From: Sva-07 sp963717385
GTDB taxonomy: Bacteria > Actinomycetota > Acidimicrobiia > Acidimicrobiales > Ilumatobacteraceae
DNA: 64,000 nucleotides
Assembly: GCA_963717385.1 (NCBI GenBank)
Contig: CAVQWE010000001.1
Coordinates: forward strand, 58,183-122,182
Reading direction: 5' to 3'
Each line of letters starts with the position of its first letter. The first letter of the stretch is position 1. Shown one piece after another: positions 47,651 through 56,528 of this stretch. A program made the translations under genes and the position numbers. A model generated the notes under the pieces. It was not told the DNA's origin, did no database searches, and saw only the letters and a program-made list of their open reading frames with translations.

Positions 47651-48140
47651 ACGTCGGGCTGGCGACCTGGCGCATCTGCATCGAGACGCGGATGCCGTAC
47701 GGCGTGTCCTGCTGGCCGACCTCGACGAATCCTCGCTGTGCGTGGAACCCCAGCGAGGGTTCGTTCGGCGGGTCGACGTTGACTTCCAGCGCCAGCTGAG
47801 TGGCGCCGAGTTCGTTCATCATCCGGTCGACCTCTGCGTACAGCAGCGTGCCGAGGCCCATGCCCTGTGACGCCGCGTCGAAGGCCACCCGATCGAGGTA
47901 CATGAACTCGTCGAATCGTTCGGTGAACCATCGGAAGTTGACCGAGTCGTAGGGCGCCGTCGACGGCATCACCAAACAGAACCCGGCGATGGTGGCGTCG
48001 ACGTCGACCGCCAACGCGATCGGGCTCTCGCCGAGCAGGAACGCCATCCGAGCGGCATCGACCGAGCCGACCTCGGGAACGTTTGCTTCGTTGATCTCGA
48101 GCACGCGGTCGAGGTCGGCTGGTTCGATCGGGCGGATCAT
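47649..48140 (-). CDS. GNAT-family N-acetyltransferase
   Basis: A 163-residue acyl-CoA-dependent acetyltransferase. It starts MIRPIEPADLDRVLEINEANVPEVGSVD. The acetyl-CoA loop is GMGLGTLLYAEVDRMM (Q/RxxGxG/A type: SQGMGLG). ALEVNVDPPNEPSLGFHAQRGFVEVGQQ is the usual motif B region. I start at the ATG ending at 48140; a GTG four codons upstream (48152) is also possible. The substrate is unknown. Confidence 0.88.
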   Translation of the reverse strand: MIRPIEPADLDRVLEINEANVPEVGSVDAARMAFLLGESPIALAVDVDATIAGFCLVMPSTAPYDSVNFRWFTERFDEFMYLDRVAFDAASQGMGLGTLLYAEVDRMMNELGATQLALEVNVDPPNEPSLGFHAQRGFVEVGQQDTPYGIRVSMQMRQVASPT

Positions 48141-48202
48141 GGTGGTGGGCACGCCGTGACGGTAACTGGCCTCTTCGACGGGGGCTCGCTCCGTTACGGT
48201 TC

Positions 48203-49162
48203 GTGCCCGTGTCGTCGTCGGTGATCAGCGCTCGCAGCCTGCGCAAGGAGTTCGGCGACTTCGTGGCAGTCGACGGCATCGATTTCGACGTGGCACCGGG
48301 TGAGTCGTTCGGTTTCCTCGGGCCGAACGGTGCCGGCAAGACATCGACCATGCGGATGATCGGCTGCGTGTCGCCGATCACATCCGGCTCGATGCGGATC
48401 TTCGACCTCGACCCGGTCACCGATGGCCCGGCGATTCGGGCTCGAATGGGTGTGGTCCCACAGGCCGATCAGCTCGACTCCGAGCTCACCGTGATCGAAA
48501 ACCTGGTGATCTACGGGCGCTACTTCGACATCCCTCGCACCGAGTGCAAGCGCCGTGCGGCCGAACTCCTCGACTTCGTACAGCTGACCGAACGGACCAA
48601 CGAGCGCGTCGATCCGCTGTCGGGTGGCATGAAGCGCCGCCTCACGATCGCCCGGTCGCTGATGAGCGAACCCGACCTGTTGTTGCTCGACGAGCCCACG
48701 ACGGGCCTCGATCCGCAGGCTCGCCACATCTTGTGGGATCGGCTCTATCGGTTGAAGCAGCGCGGCGTCACGCTGGTGCTCACCACCCACTACATGGACG
48801 AGGCCGAGCAGTTGTGCGACCGGCTCGTCGTGATGGACGCCGGTCGGATCGTCGCCGAAGGATCACCGCGCGGATTGATCGACCAGCACGCCACCCGGGA
48901 GGTGCTCGAGTTGCGGCTGCATCGCGACGAACTCGGCGACAGCGCGACATCCGACAGTGACGACGCCGCAATGGCGGCGATCGACGGGATCGGCGACCGT
49001 CAGGAGGTGTTGCCCGACCGGGTGCTGATCTACGCGCACGACGGTGAAGCAGCACTGTCCGAGGTGCATCGTCGCGGCATCGAGCCGGTCGGCAGCTTGG
49101 TGCGACGCAGCTCGCTCGAAGACGTGTTTCTCCGCCTGACCGGCCGAACCCTGGTCGACTGA
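48203..49162 (+). CDS. ABC exporter ATP-binding protein (NodI/DrrA type)
   Basis: A 319-residue ATPase. Walker A is GPNGAGKTS, signature LSGGMKRRL, Walker B LLLLDEPTTGLDPQAR, and switch TTHYMDEAEQ. Features VVPQADQLDSELTVIENLVIYGRYF and the C-terminal SLEDVFLRLTGRTL fit the lipooligosaccharide/drug export (NodI, DrrA) group. Two matching permeases follow. The substrate is not predictable from sequence. Confidence 0.92.
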   Translation: MPVSSSVISARSLRKEFGDFVAVDGIDFDVAPGESFGFLGPNGAGKTSTMRMIGCVSPITSGSMRIFDLDPVTDGPAIRARMGVVPQADQLDSELTVIENLVIYGRYFDIPRTECKRRAAELLDFVQLTERTNERVDPLSGGMKRRLTIARSLMSEPDLLLLDEPTTGLDPQARHILWDRLYRLKQRGVTLVLTTHYMDEAEQLCDRLVVMDAGRIVAEGSPRGLIDQHATREVLELRLHRDELGDSATSDSDDAAMAAIDGIGDRQEVLPDRVLIYAHDGEAALSEVHRRGIEPVGSLVRRSSLEDVFLRLTGRTLVD

Positions 49163-49182
49163 GCCTGCATGAGCAGCCTCGT

Positions 49183-49965
49183 ATGAGCACGCCCACCATC
49201 GTCCGAGTCTGGGAGAGCGAGTTCGCGGTCTACCGCAAGATCTGGAAGTCGCACGTGCTGTTGGCGTTCGTGCAGCCGCTGCTCTATCTGCTCGGGATCG
49301 GGGTCGGTGTCGGTGCGCTGATCGACGACAACGCCGACTCGACGTCGTTGCTCGGCGGTTTGTCGTACTTCGAGTACCTCGCGCCGGCCCTGCTCGCCAC
49401 GACCGCAATGATCAGCGCCGGCCAGGCGTCGCTGTGGCAAGTGCTCGACGGGTTCTTCTGGGGGAATCGATATCGGGCAATGGCCGCCACGCCGCTCACG
49501 CCGAGCGACATCGCCACGGGATTGATGCTGTGGCACGCAACCCGAGCGGCGATCGGCGTGACCGGTGTCGCCGCGGTGCTGGTGCTCTTCGACGAGACGC
49601 GTTCGTGGGGCCTGTTGGCTGCGATCCCGGCGGCGGTGCTCACCGGGCTGGCGTTCGCCCTGCCGATCTCGGCATGGTCGTCGACCCGTTTCAGTGGGGG
49701 GTCGTTCCCCACGATCATCCGGTTCGGTCTGCTCCCGATGTTCCTGTTCGGCGGTGCGTTCTTCCCGGTCGATGAGCTCCCCGGCTGGTTGCAACCAGTC
49801 GCCTACATCACCCCGCTGTGGAACGGCATCGAGCTCTGTCGTGGCGCAGTGATCGACTCCGCCAGTGCGGGCAACGTGGCTGTCCATCTCGCCGTGCTCG
49901 TCGGATACACAGCGGCTGGTTGGGTGGCGTGTCGCATCACGTTCGCCAGGCGGTTGGCGCCATGA
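49183..49965 (+). CDS. ABC-2 type permease (NodJ-like) 1
   Basis: A 260-residue membrane protein with about six helices (SHVLLAFVQPLLYLLGIGVGVGALI; AIPAAVLTGLAFALPISAW; RFGLLPMFLFGGAFFPVDELPGWLQPVAYITPLWNGIELCRG). The last stretch is the ABC-2 signature. It is 20 bp after the ATPase and overlaps the second permease by 4 nt. Confidence 0.92.
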   Translation: MSTPTIVRVWESEFAVYRKIWKSHVLLAFVQPLLYLLGIGVGVGALIDDNADSTSLLGGLSYFEYLAPALLATTAMISAGQASLWQVLDGFFWGNRYRAMAATPLTPSDIATGLMLWHATRAAIGVTGVAAVLVLFDETRSWGLLAAIPAAVLTGLAFALPISAWSSTRFSGGSFPTIIRFGLLPMFLFGGAFFPVDELPGWLQPVAYITPLWNGIELCRGAVIDSASAGNVAVHLAVLVGYTAAGWVACRITFARRLAP

Positions 49966-50762
49966 CCGCCGTACTGCGCATCGTGCCGATCGACGTGCTC
50001 GTGCGTGCGCGGCGCCCGCACCGAATGGTCGAGCGCAGTGTGATGTTCTACCGCCACGCCTGGATGGTGTTCGTGTCGGGCTTCTTCGAGCCGTTGCTGT
50101 ACCTGCTGTCGGTGCAGGTCGGCTTCGCTGTACTCGTTGGCGACATCGTGGTTGGCGGAGAGACGTTCGAGTACGCACAGTTCGTTGCCCCAGCGCTGTT
50201 GGCGGCATCGGCGATGAACGGGGCGATCTTCGATGCCACCGGCAACGTGTTCGAGAAGCTCAAGCACACCAAGCTGTACGACACGGTGCTCGCCACGCCG
50301 ATGACCGCTGCAGACGTCGCAGTCGGTGAGATCCTCTCGGCGGTGAGCAGGGCGGTGGCCTACTCGGCAGCGTTCATCCTCACGATGTGGGCGCTCGGCC
50401 TCGTCGGCTCGGCATGGATCGTGCTGGCGATCCCGGTGTGCGCATTGATCGGCTTCGCCTTCGCGGCGGTCGGGATGGCCTACACGACGTTCATGCGCAC
50501 CTGGTCAGACCTCGAGTACGTCAACGCGGTCACCCTGCCGTTGCTGTTGTTCTCGGCCACGTTCTATCCGCTGTCGAGCTACGGCGAGTGGGGCTGGCTG
50601 GTGCAGCTGAGCCCGCTGTATCACGGCGTTGCCGTCGTTCGTGGCCTCAACCTGGGCCAATTCGAGTGGACGATGCTCGCCCACCTCGGTGTGCTCGCTG
50701 CGGTGGCCCTCGTCGGCCTCGGCATCACGTCGCGTCGGATCGAAGGCCTGCTCTTGCGTTGA
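49962..50762 (+). CDS. ABC-2 type permease (NodJ-like) 2
   Basis: A 266-residue paralogue of the preceding permease (MVERSVMFYRHAWMVFVSGFFEPLLYLLSVQVGF; LPLLLFSATFYPLSSYGEWGWLVQLSPLYHGVAVVRGL). Two different permeases with one ATPase suggest a heterodimeric membrane domain. There is no regulator nearby. Confidence 0.92.
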   Translation: MTAVLRIVPIDVLVRARRPHRMVERSVMFYRHAWMVFVSGFFEPLLYLLSVQVGFAVLVGDIVVGGETFEYAQFVAPALLAASAMNGAIFDATGNVFEKLKHTKLYDTVLATPMTAADVAVGEILSAVSRAVAYSAAFILTMWALGLVGSAWIVLAIPVCALIGFAFAAVGMAYTTFMRTWSDLEYVNAVTLPLLLFSATFYPLSSYGEWGWLVQLSPLYHGVAVVRGLNLGQFEWTMLAHLGVLAAVALVGLGITSRRIEGLLLR

Positions 50763-50860
50763 ATCGTGGTTCCCAATGCCCTGGGCGCTGGGGACCTTGC
50801 GCACGCAATCGTCACGGGCTTCGCGCGAGGCTGTCACGGAACCGCTCCTAGGCTGGACGC

Positions 50861-51517
50861 ATGCTTTTCCGCAAGAACGCCTCCATGGTCGCCGCCGAGG
50901 ATGCCCTTCCCGGCCGTACCGACCAGACGATGCCCGTTCCTGACGCACACTTCGTGAACGGCAATCCAATGACGGGCCCGTGGCCCGAGGGCATGGCCAC
51001 CGCGGCGTTCGCCATGGGTTGCTTCTGGGGTGTCGAGCGCAAGTTCTGGCAACTCGATGGGGTGTACTCGACCTTCGTCGGCTACGCCGGCGGCTTCACG
51101 CCCAACGCCACCTACGAAGAGGTGTGCTCTGGCCAGACCGGCCACACCGAGGCCGTCGTGGTGGTGTTCGACCCCGAGGTCATCAGCTACGACCGCTTGT
51201 TGCAGACCTTCTGGGAGGAGCACGACCCCACCCAGGGCATGCGCCAGGGCAACGACATCGGCAGCCAGTACCGCTCGGCGATCTTCGTCACCGATCCGTC
51301 GCAGCGAACGGTGATCGACTCGTCCAAGGCGATGTTCCAAGAGCGCTTGAGCAGCGCCGGCTACGGCGAGATCACCTCCGACATCGAGCCGCTCGACATC
51401 GACACCGGCTTCTACTACGCCGAGCCGTATCACCAGCAGTACCTGGCGAAGAACCCCAACGGCTACTGCGGCGTCGGCGGCACCGGCGTCAGCTGCCCCA
51501 TCGGCCTCGCCACCTGA
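50861..51517 (+). CDS. msrA: Peptide methionine-(S)-S-oxide reductase
   Basis: A 218-residue repair enzyme that reduces methionine-S-sulfoxide. The catalytic motif is G53-C54-F-W-G in FAMGCFWGVERKFWQ. GYAGGFTPNATYEEVCSGQTGHTEAV and TFWEEHDPTQGMRQGNDIGSQYRSAIF are family signatures. Cys residues near the C-terminus (NGYCGVGGTGVSCPIG) are the likely resolving cysteines. It is longer than minimal MsrA because of a roughly 45-residue N-terminal extension. Confidence 0.97.
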   Translation: MLFRKNASMVAAEDALPGRTDQTMPVPDAHFVNGNPMTGPWPEGMATAAFAMGCFWGVERKFWQLDGVYSTFVGYAGGFTPNATYEEVCSGQTGHTEAVVVVFDPEVISYDRLLQTFWEEHDPTQGMRQGNDIGSQYRSAIFVTDPSQRTVIDSSKAMFQERLSSAGYGEITSDIEPLDIDTGFYYAEPYHQQYLAKNPNGYCGVGGTGVSCPIGLAT

Positions 51518-51535
51518 CACCGTCCCCAAGCCCGA

Positions 51536-51643
51536 AAAATCCCGCAATCGTGACGCTGAGCGTCACGATCCAGGGACATTTGGAGAGGCGACTCCAAAAT
51601 GTCCCTCGATATTGACGCTCAACGTCACGATCCAGGGGTTTTT
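51536..51643. repeat. 108-bp composite inverted repeat between converging genes
   Basis: The left arm (51536-51585) and right arm (51592-51643) are imperfect inverted copies. The outer ends are AAAAATCCC and GGGGTTTTT. The left arm contains its own perfect palindrome ATCGTGACGCT-G-AGCGTCACGAT (51547-51569), and the centre is AGGGACATTTGGAG paired with CTCCAAAATGTCCCT. It could fold as one long hairpin or a cruciform with side arms. It lies between msrA (stop 51517) and the CoA-transferase (stop 51654) and probably terminates both. It may be a MITE-like insertion. Confidence 0.75.
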
Positions 51644-51653
51644 CGGTTGGTGA

Positions 51654-52766
51654 TCAGGGCCAGCCGGACGTGCGGATGTCGTCGCCGTCGGCGTCGAGGG
51701 CGCGGCCGGGCCACCGCAGGACCCCTGGGGTGGCCGACAGCTGTGCGATCAGCCCCTGCATTGGGGTGTCGCCGACCGTGGTGATCGCTTCTCGGGCCGC
51801 GTAGTGGGGGTCGGTGGCGATGTCTGCCATGTCGTACACGGGTCCGATCGCGGCTTCGGCGACGGTGAACGCGTCGATGACGTCGGCCTGCGTGCGCGCC
51901 AGGCACCAGTCGACCATGACCTGTTCGAGTTCGTCGCGATGGGCGGTGCGTCCGGCGAACGTGGTGAACCGCTCGTCGTCGCCCACGCCGAGCACCCCCA
52001 TCACCCGTGCCGCGACGGTGTCGCTGCTGGTCGACACCGCGACCCACTGCCCGTCCGAACAGCGGTAGGTGCCGCGCGGCACGGTGTACGGCAATCCGGC
52101 GCCGAGGCGCGGCTGCTGCTCGCCGGCCACCGCGTAGAGCGATGCGAGCGGCCCCATCAACTGGAACATCGTTTCGAGCAGGTTGGCGTCGACGACTTGC
52201 CCGACACCCGAGTGCAGCGCCACCATCGTGGCGAACGCGGCCGCAAGGCCGGTCACCTCGTCGGTGAGCGCAATCGGCGGCAGCAGCGGCTGCCCATCTG
52301 GCTCGCCGTTGAGCGCCGCCAGGCCCGACATCGCCTCGGCGATGGTGGCGAACCCCGGCCGTGAGGCATACGGCCCGGTCTGGCCGAACCCGCTCACCCG
52401 TGTGATGACCAGTGACGGGTTCCGGTCGAGCAGCTCGTCGGGCCCGAGCCCGAGACGTTCCATCGTGCCGGGCCGAGAGTTCTCCACCAGCACGTGCGCG
52501 TCGTCGACGAGCGACAGCAACACATCGCGGTCGGCAGCGTCTTTCACGTCGAGCACGATCGTGCGCTTGTTGCGGTTGACGAGTTTCCACCACAGCCCCT
52601 CGCCGTCGCGCGGGTCTCGCCACGCCATGTTTCGCAGGCTGTCGCCGCCTGGGCGCTCGACCTTGATCACCTCGGCGCCGAAGTCGGCGAGATACCGGGC
52701 GCAGTTCGGGCCGGCGAGCACCGTCGACATGTCGATCACGCGCATCCCGGCGAGCGCGGCGGTCAT
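51654..52766 (-). CDS. CoA-transferase family III (CaiB/BaiF)
   Basis: A 370-residue enzyme transferring CoA between acids. It starts MTAALAGMRVIDMSTVLAGPNCARYLADFGAEVIKVERPGGDSLRNM. NRNKRTIVLDVKDAADRDVLLSLV and NSRPGTMERLGLGPDELLDRNPSLVITRVSGFGQTGPYASRPGF are strongly diagnostic. The catalytic Asp should lie in the ALTDEVTGLAAAFATMVAL region. The start overlaps the aminotransferase stop by 4 nt, so the two genes form an operon. The substrate is unknown; amino-acid-derived acyl-CoA is a plausible inference. Confidence 0.93.
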   Translation of the reverse strand: MTAALAGMRVIDMSTVLAGPNCARYLADFGAEVIKVERPGGDSLRNMAWRDPRDGEGLWWKLVNRNKRTIVLDVKDAADRDVLLSLVDDAHVLVENSRPGTMERLGLGPDELLDRNPSLVITRVSGFGQTGPYASRPGFATIAEAMSGLAALNGEPDGQPLLPPIALTDEVTGLAAAFATMVALHSGVGQVVDANLLETMFQLMGPLASLYAVAGEQQPRLGAGLPYTVPRGTYRCSDGQWVAVSTSSDTVAARVMGVLGVGDDERFTTFAGRTAHRDELEQVMVDWCLARTQADVIDAFTVAEAAIGPVYDMADIATDPHYAAREAITTVGDTPMQGLIAQLSATPGVLRWPGRALDADGDDIRTSGWP

Positions 52767-53902
52767 GGCATCCACCCGGCGAGCAGATCGCACGCCTCGG
52801 TGAGGTCGTGGCTCGCGCCGGCGTACGAGAAACGCACGTACTCGTGGCCGCGGGCGAGGTCGAAGTCGACGCCCGAGGTGGCAGCCACGCCGATCTCGTG
52901 CAGCCAGCGTGCGGTGAGTTGCAACGAGTCGATCCCGAGCTCGGCGGTGAACTGCGGCACGTGGGCGTAGACGTAGAACGCGCCATCGGCGGGAGCGATG
53001 TCGGTGATCCCCGCCGCTGCGAGCCCGTCGATCACCAACGACCGGTTGTGCCGGTAGCGCGAGACGTGCCCGTCGAGTTCCTCGGTGGCGTCGAGCGCTG
53101 CGAGCGCCGCCACCTGCGAGACGTGCGGGGCGCAGATGTACAAGTTCTGCTGGAGTCGCTCGACGGTGTCGATCAGCGAATCGGGCACGACCACCCAGCC
53201 CACCCGCCATCCGGTCATCGACCAGTACTTCGAGAAGCTGTTGACCACGAACGCGTCCGGGTGATGATCGAGCACTCGCGCTGCCGGAGGGCCGTTGACG
53301 ATGCCCTGGTAGATCTCGTCGGCGATCACGGCGATCCCTCTGGCCTGGCAGGCGGCGGTGATCTCGGCGAGAGCGTCAGCGGCGAGCACGGTGCCGGTGG
53401 GGTTCGACGGTGAGGCGAGGATCAGCCCGTCGAGGTCGCCTGCCATTTCGAGGTCGGCTGGTGTGGGCGCCCACCGGCTCGCCGGCCCGACCGGGATGGC
53501 CACGGGCACCATGCCGAGCGCCAGCAGAGCGTTGCGATAGCAGGGATATCCGGGTTCGAGCACCCCGACGCGGTCGCCCGGCTCGAACAGTGTGAGGAAC
53601 GCCAGGGTGAAGCCTGCCGACGCGCCGGCGACGACGAGGATCCGCTCGGGGCCGACCTGTTCGTAGCGGTCGGCGAGGGCACGACGAAGCGCGTGGAGCC
53701 CCGCAGCGTTGGTGTAGCCGAGTGGCTCGTCGAGGTGTGCGCGCACCGCGTCGCGGGCCAGCGTGGGCAGCGGCGTCGATGGTTGGCCCACTTCGAGGTG
53801 GAGGATTCGCTGCCCGGACGCTTCGAGCGCAGCGGCCTCACGGCTCATGGCCATGGCATGGAACGGCGGCACGCTGGCGGCGCGGAGAGCAGCTTCGATC
53901 AC
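52763..53902 (-). CDS. PLP-dependent class I aminotransferase
   Basis: A 379-residue aspartate-aminotransferase-fold enzyme. Features are RILHLEVGQPSTPLPTLARDAVRAHLDEPLGYTNAAGLHALRRALADRY, LASPSNPTGTVL, VIADEIYQGIV, Schiff-base Lys in VNSFSKYWSMTGWRVGWVV, and terminal Arg in EYVRFSYA. A longer open frame to 54061 exists, but the GTG ending at 53902 begins at the conserved region. It is coupled to the CoA-transferase: transamination followed by CoA activation would fit amino-acid degradation. Confidence 0.9.
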   Translation of the reverse strand: MIEAALRAASVPPFHAMAMSREAAALEASGQRILHLEVGQPSTPLPTLARDAVRAHLDEPLGYTNAAGLHALRRALADRYEQVGPERILVVAGASAGFTLAFLTLFEPGDRVGVLEPGYPCYRNALLALGMVPVAIPVGPASRWAPTPADLEMAGDLDGLILASPSNPTGTVLAADALAEITAACQARGIAVIADEIYQGIVNGPPAARVLDHHPDAFVVNSFSKYWSMTGWRVGWVVVPDSLIDTVERLQQNLYICAPHVSQVAALAALDATEELDGHVSRYRHNRSLVIDGLAAAGITDIAPADGAFYVYAHVPQFTAELGIDSLQLTARWLHEIGVAATSGVDFDLARGHEYVRFSYAGASHDLTEACDLLAGWMP

Positions 53903-54075
53903 GAGCCGAGTCTCGCACTCCAGCCGTGCCGCGTCGGCAAGCGCTCGGGCCCGAACGCCCGCAGCGTCAAGGTTTCTTGACTTTGCAGTCCCCTGACGTG
54001 CGCCACGGCAGCCACTGACGGTGGTCGCCCTACCGTCGTCGGTGTTCTCATCAGGCGCCATCCCGGCGCCATCTG

Positions 54076-54102
54076 TTCAAGGCGGAACCCAGACATGCCG
54101 AA
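54076..54102 (+). promoter_or_regulatory. Possible FliA/sigma-28-like promoter of the pilin cassette
   Basis: TTCA (54076-54079), 17 bp, GCCGAA (54097-54102). The -10 half matches exactly the CTCA-N15-17-GCCGAA motif known for FliA-dependent genes in motile actinomycetes, with one change in the -35 half. The predicted start of transcription is a few bases before the ATG at 54114, leaving almost no leader. Confidence 0.45.
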
Positions 54103-54113
54103 GACCAAGGGCC

Positions 54114-54669
54114 ATGGATATGCGACCCGACACCACTGATCTCCACCACCAGCGGTCGCCCGAGGGCGAACACGTCGTCAGCGACGGTGGCTACACCCTC
54201 GTCGAGATGCTGATCGCGATCATCCTGATGGGCACGGTCGTGCTCTCGATCATGGGCGGGATGTGGGCGGTCGTTCGTGCGTCGAACCAGAACGACGAGC
54301 GCGCCAAGGTGCAAGCGGTGCTCGGCGCCGCCGGCGACGGCATCTCGAACTATCGCTACATCGCCTGCCCCGAGACCGACGGCGGCTACGAGGAGTTCGG
54401 CCAGAAGGCGGCAGCAGCCGTCGGTTGGCCGCTCGAGAGCGTGCAGATCACCAACTACCAGTACTGGGACTCCGAACGCCGACGGCTGGGCCGAGACCAA
54501 CTCGATCCAGGGAACCGACTGCAACCCGAACGTCGGGCTGACGACATCGAAGACGCTGCAGAAGCTGACGATTCAGGCCACCGCCCCCGGTGGCGGCTAC
54601 AGCGCAACCATCGACATCGTGAAAGCCGACATTCGACCCAAGGAGATCAAAGATGTCACTGCACCCTGA
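54114..54669 (+). CDS. Type IV prepilin-like protein (frameshifted as assembled)
   Basis: About 185 residues. The 26-residue leader ends in Gly, then comes the class III prepilin motif G-YTLVE followed by a hydrophobic helix (MLIAIILMGTVVLSIMGGMWAVV). Glu at mature position 5 is present. The C-terminal part (DERAKVQAVLGAAGDGISNYRYIACPE; SNADGWAETNSIQGTDCNP; LTIQATAPGGGYSATIDIVKADIRP) has two Cys that could form the pilin disulfide. An extra C near 54471 breaks the frame. It starts at ATG 54114 and overlaps the next gene by 17 bp. Confidence 0.82.
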
Positions 54670-56528
54670 GCGCCGAAGCGAGTCGCGGCGCCCGCGCGAC
54701 GCCGGTTTCACGCTGCCCGAACTCCTGATCGCCATCATGATCAGTGGCATTCTCGTCGTCTCGATCTCGATGGCGTTCACCACGGTGCTGCGCACCCAGA
54801 CGCAGGCGACCGATCGGCTCGCCGAGTCGAAGGACATCACGTTCGTGCAGACCTGGCTACCGGTCGATCTGTCGTCGGCGCTCGACACCTTCTCGATGCC
54901 CGACGAGGCAGCTCTGGCGGCAGCCCTCGCGGCTGGGACTCCGTCGATGGCGTACAACGCGACGTTGCCCGGCGTGAACGTGATCACGGTGATCCGACCT
55001 GACCTCGAAGCCGGTACTGGCGTCTACTACCTCGTCGCGTACCGCTATCACGAGGTCGGCGGCAAGTGGCAGCTGAGCCGTTTCGAGATCCGCAACCCCG
55101 GCACTGCGTCCGAGGTCGTCAAGACCGTCGGGGTGGCCTACGAGATGCCCGCGCCTCCCGTCGGCTGGGACATCACCCAGGCGCCGGTCCACGCCGTCGA
55201 GGTCACCAGCCGGAACCAGGTCATCCTGCGGCCGATCGGTGAAGACGTTCAAGGTCAACTTCGAGAGCGGCAATGCGTTCCGCACCGGCGGTGCCGGCCT
55301 GTCGGCCGAGAACCAGCTGCCCACCGACTACAGCGGTGGCTTCACCGACCCGAGTGCACCCCCGAGCCGCTGCGGCGGCCGTGTGGCGCTCGTGATCGAC
55401 ACGTCCGGTTCGGTGCCCGCCGGCAACGGCGACGAAGCGACGAAGGACGCCGCTGTCGGCTTCATCGACGGCTTCACCGGAACGCCCACCACGATGTCGA
55501 TCAACGGCTTCGACCATGGAGGCCTACGGCATGATCTGGGAACCTCGAAGCCTGCCAGCACGGTCGCCAAGGCTCAGTCCAACGGGTTGCGGGCACCGTT
55601 CGTGTCGTTCCTCAACCCAGGGCCGACGGTCGACACGATCGAAGAAGCGCAGTCACCGATCTCGACGACCTCGACCGGCGGCCTGGCCGGGCGGTGGGTG
55701 CGACGAGTCACGGCCCAGCGTGACCGCAACGGCGACCGGTGATGTGGGACCAGATCAGGCTCGTCGGCGCGGTACGAACTGGGAGGACGGTCTGTACATG
55801 ATTCTCCGTCGGTCCGACGGCACGCCGTACGGCGTCGAACAGCCGAGCCTGGTGGTGTTCATCACCGACGGCGAGCCCAACCGGGTGCGCACCGCCGCAG
55901 GTGGCTCGAACGAAGTCGGCAGCCTCGACCGCCAAGAACGCCGCTGCCGTGATCGCCAACAACCTGCGAGCCCAGGGTGCCCGCACGATCGGTGTGATGG
56001 TGGGCAACAAGTCGAACAACGACACCTATCGTCGGCTACCTCAAGGACGTCGTCGGGTCGATCGAGTGGAACGGGTCGGTGAATGGCGACGGCACGATCA
56101 ACGTCGGCAACGCCGCCACCGCCGACTTCTTCAAGGGCGAGTTCGAGAGCCTCGGGCCGATCCTGCGTTCGATCCTGATCGCCGAATGCGGCGGCACGCT
56201 CACCGTGCAGAAGCGCGTCGACACCGGTTCGCTCGAGAACCCGGCTTCGGGCAAGTGGTCGTACACGACCGACCTCGGAGTTCGTGAGCTCGACCGCTCG
56301 AAGACCTCGTCGATCACCTTCGACTACTCCTTCGGCGCCGGCGAGGTGACCAAGCAGGTCCAGATCGTCGAGGCGCCCGCCGCCGGCTACGTGTGGGACC
56401 GTGCCGAGTGCTCTGCGAGCGGCACCCCGGTCACTGCAGTACCGAACACCGACGGCTCGCCGGGTGCGACCGTCACCATCCAAGCCGACCAGGCCGTGTC
56501 CTGTCTGATGATCTCGAGGCCCGCATGA
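54653..56528 (+). CDS. Modular prepilin-like protein with von Willebrand A adhesion domain (multiple frameshifts)
   Basis: About 620 residues. An 18-residue leader is followed by G-FTLPE and a helix (LLIAIMISGILVVSISMAFTTVL). A pilin-like region (residues about 45-200) follows. A vWA domain then starts CGGRVALVIDTSGSVPAGNGDEATKDAAVGFIDGF, with MIDAS motif DTSGS, and continues WEDGLYMILRRSDGTPYGVEQPSLVVFITDGEPN and NLRAQGARTIGVMVGNK. A C-terminal beta-rich region (LTVQKRVDTGSLENPASGKWSYTTDL) ends SCLMISRPA. Breaks lie near 55238, 55520, 55700-55750, 55905 and 56030. Family parallel: streptococcal minor pilins with vWA adhesion modules. Confidence 0.78.

Noticed and set aside
53903..54061. Upstream extension of the aminotransferase at 52763-53902
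   Set aside because: The first 53 residues lack conservation features; the GTG ending at 53902 begins the recognisable enzyme.
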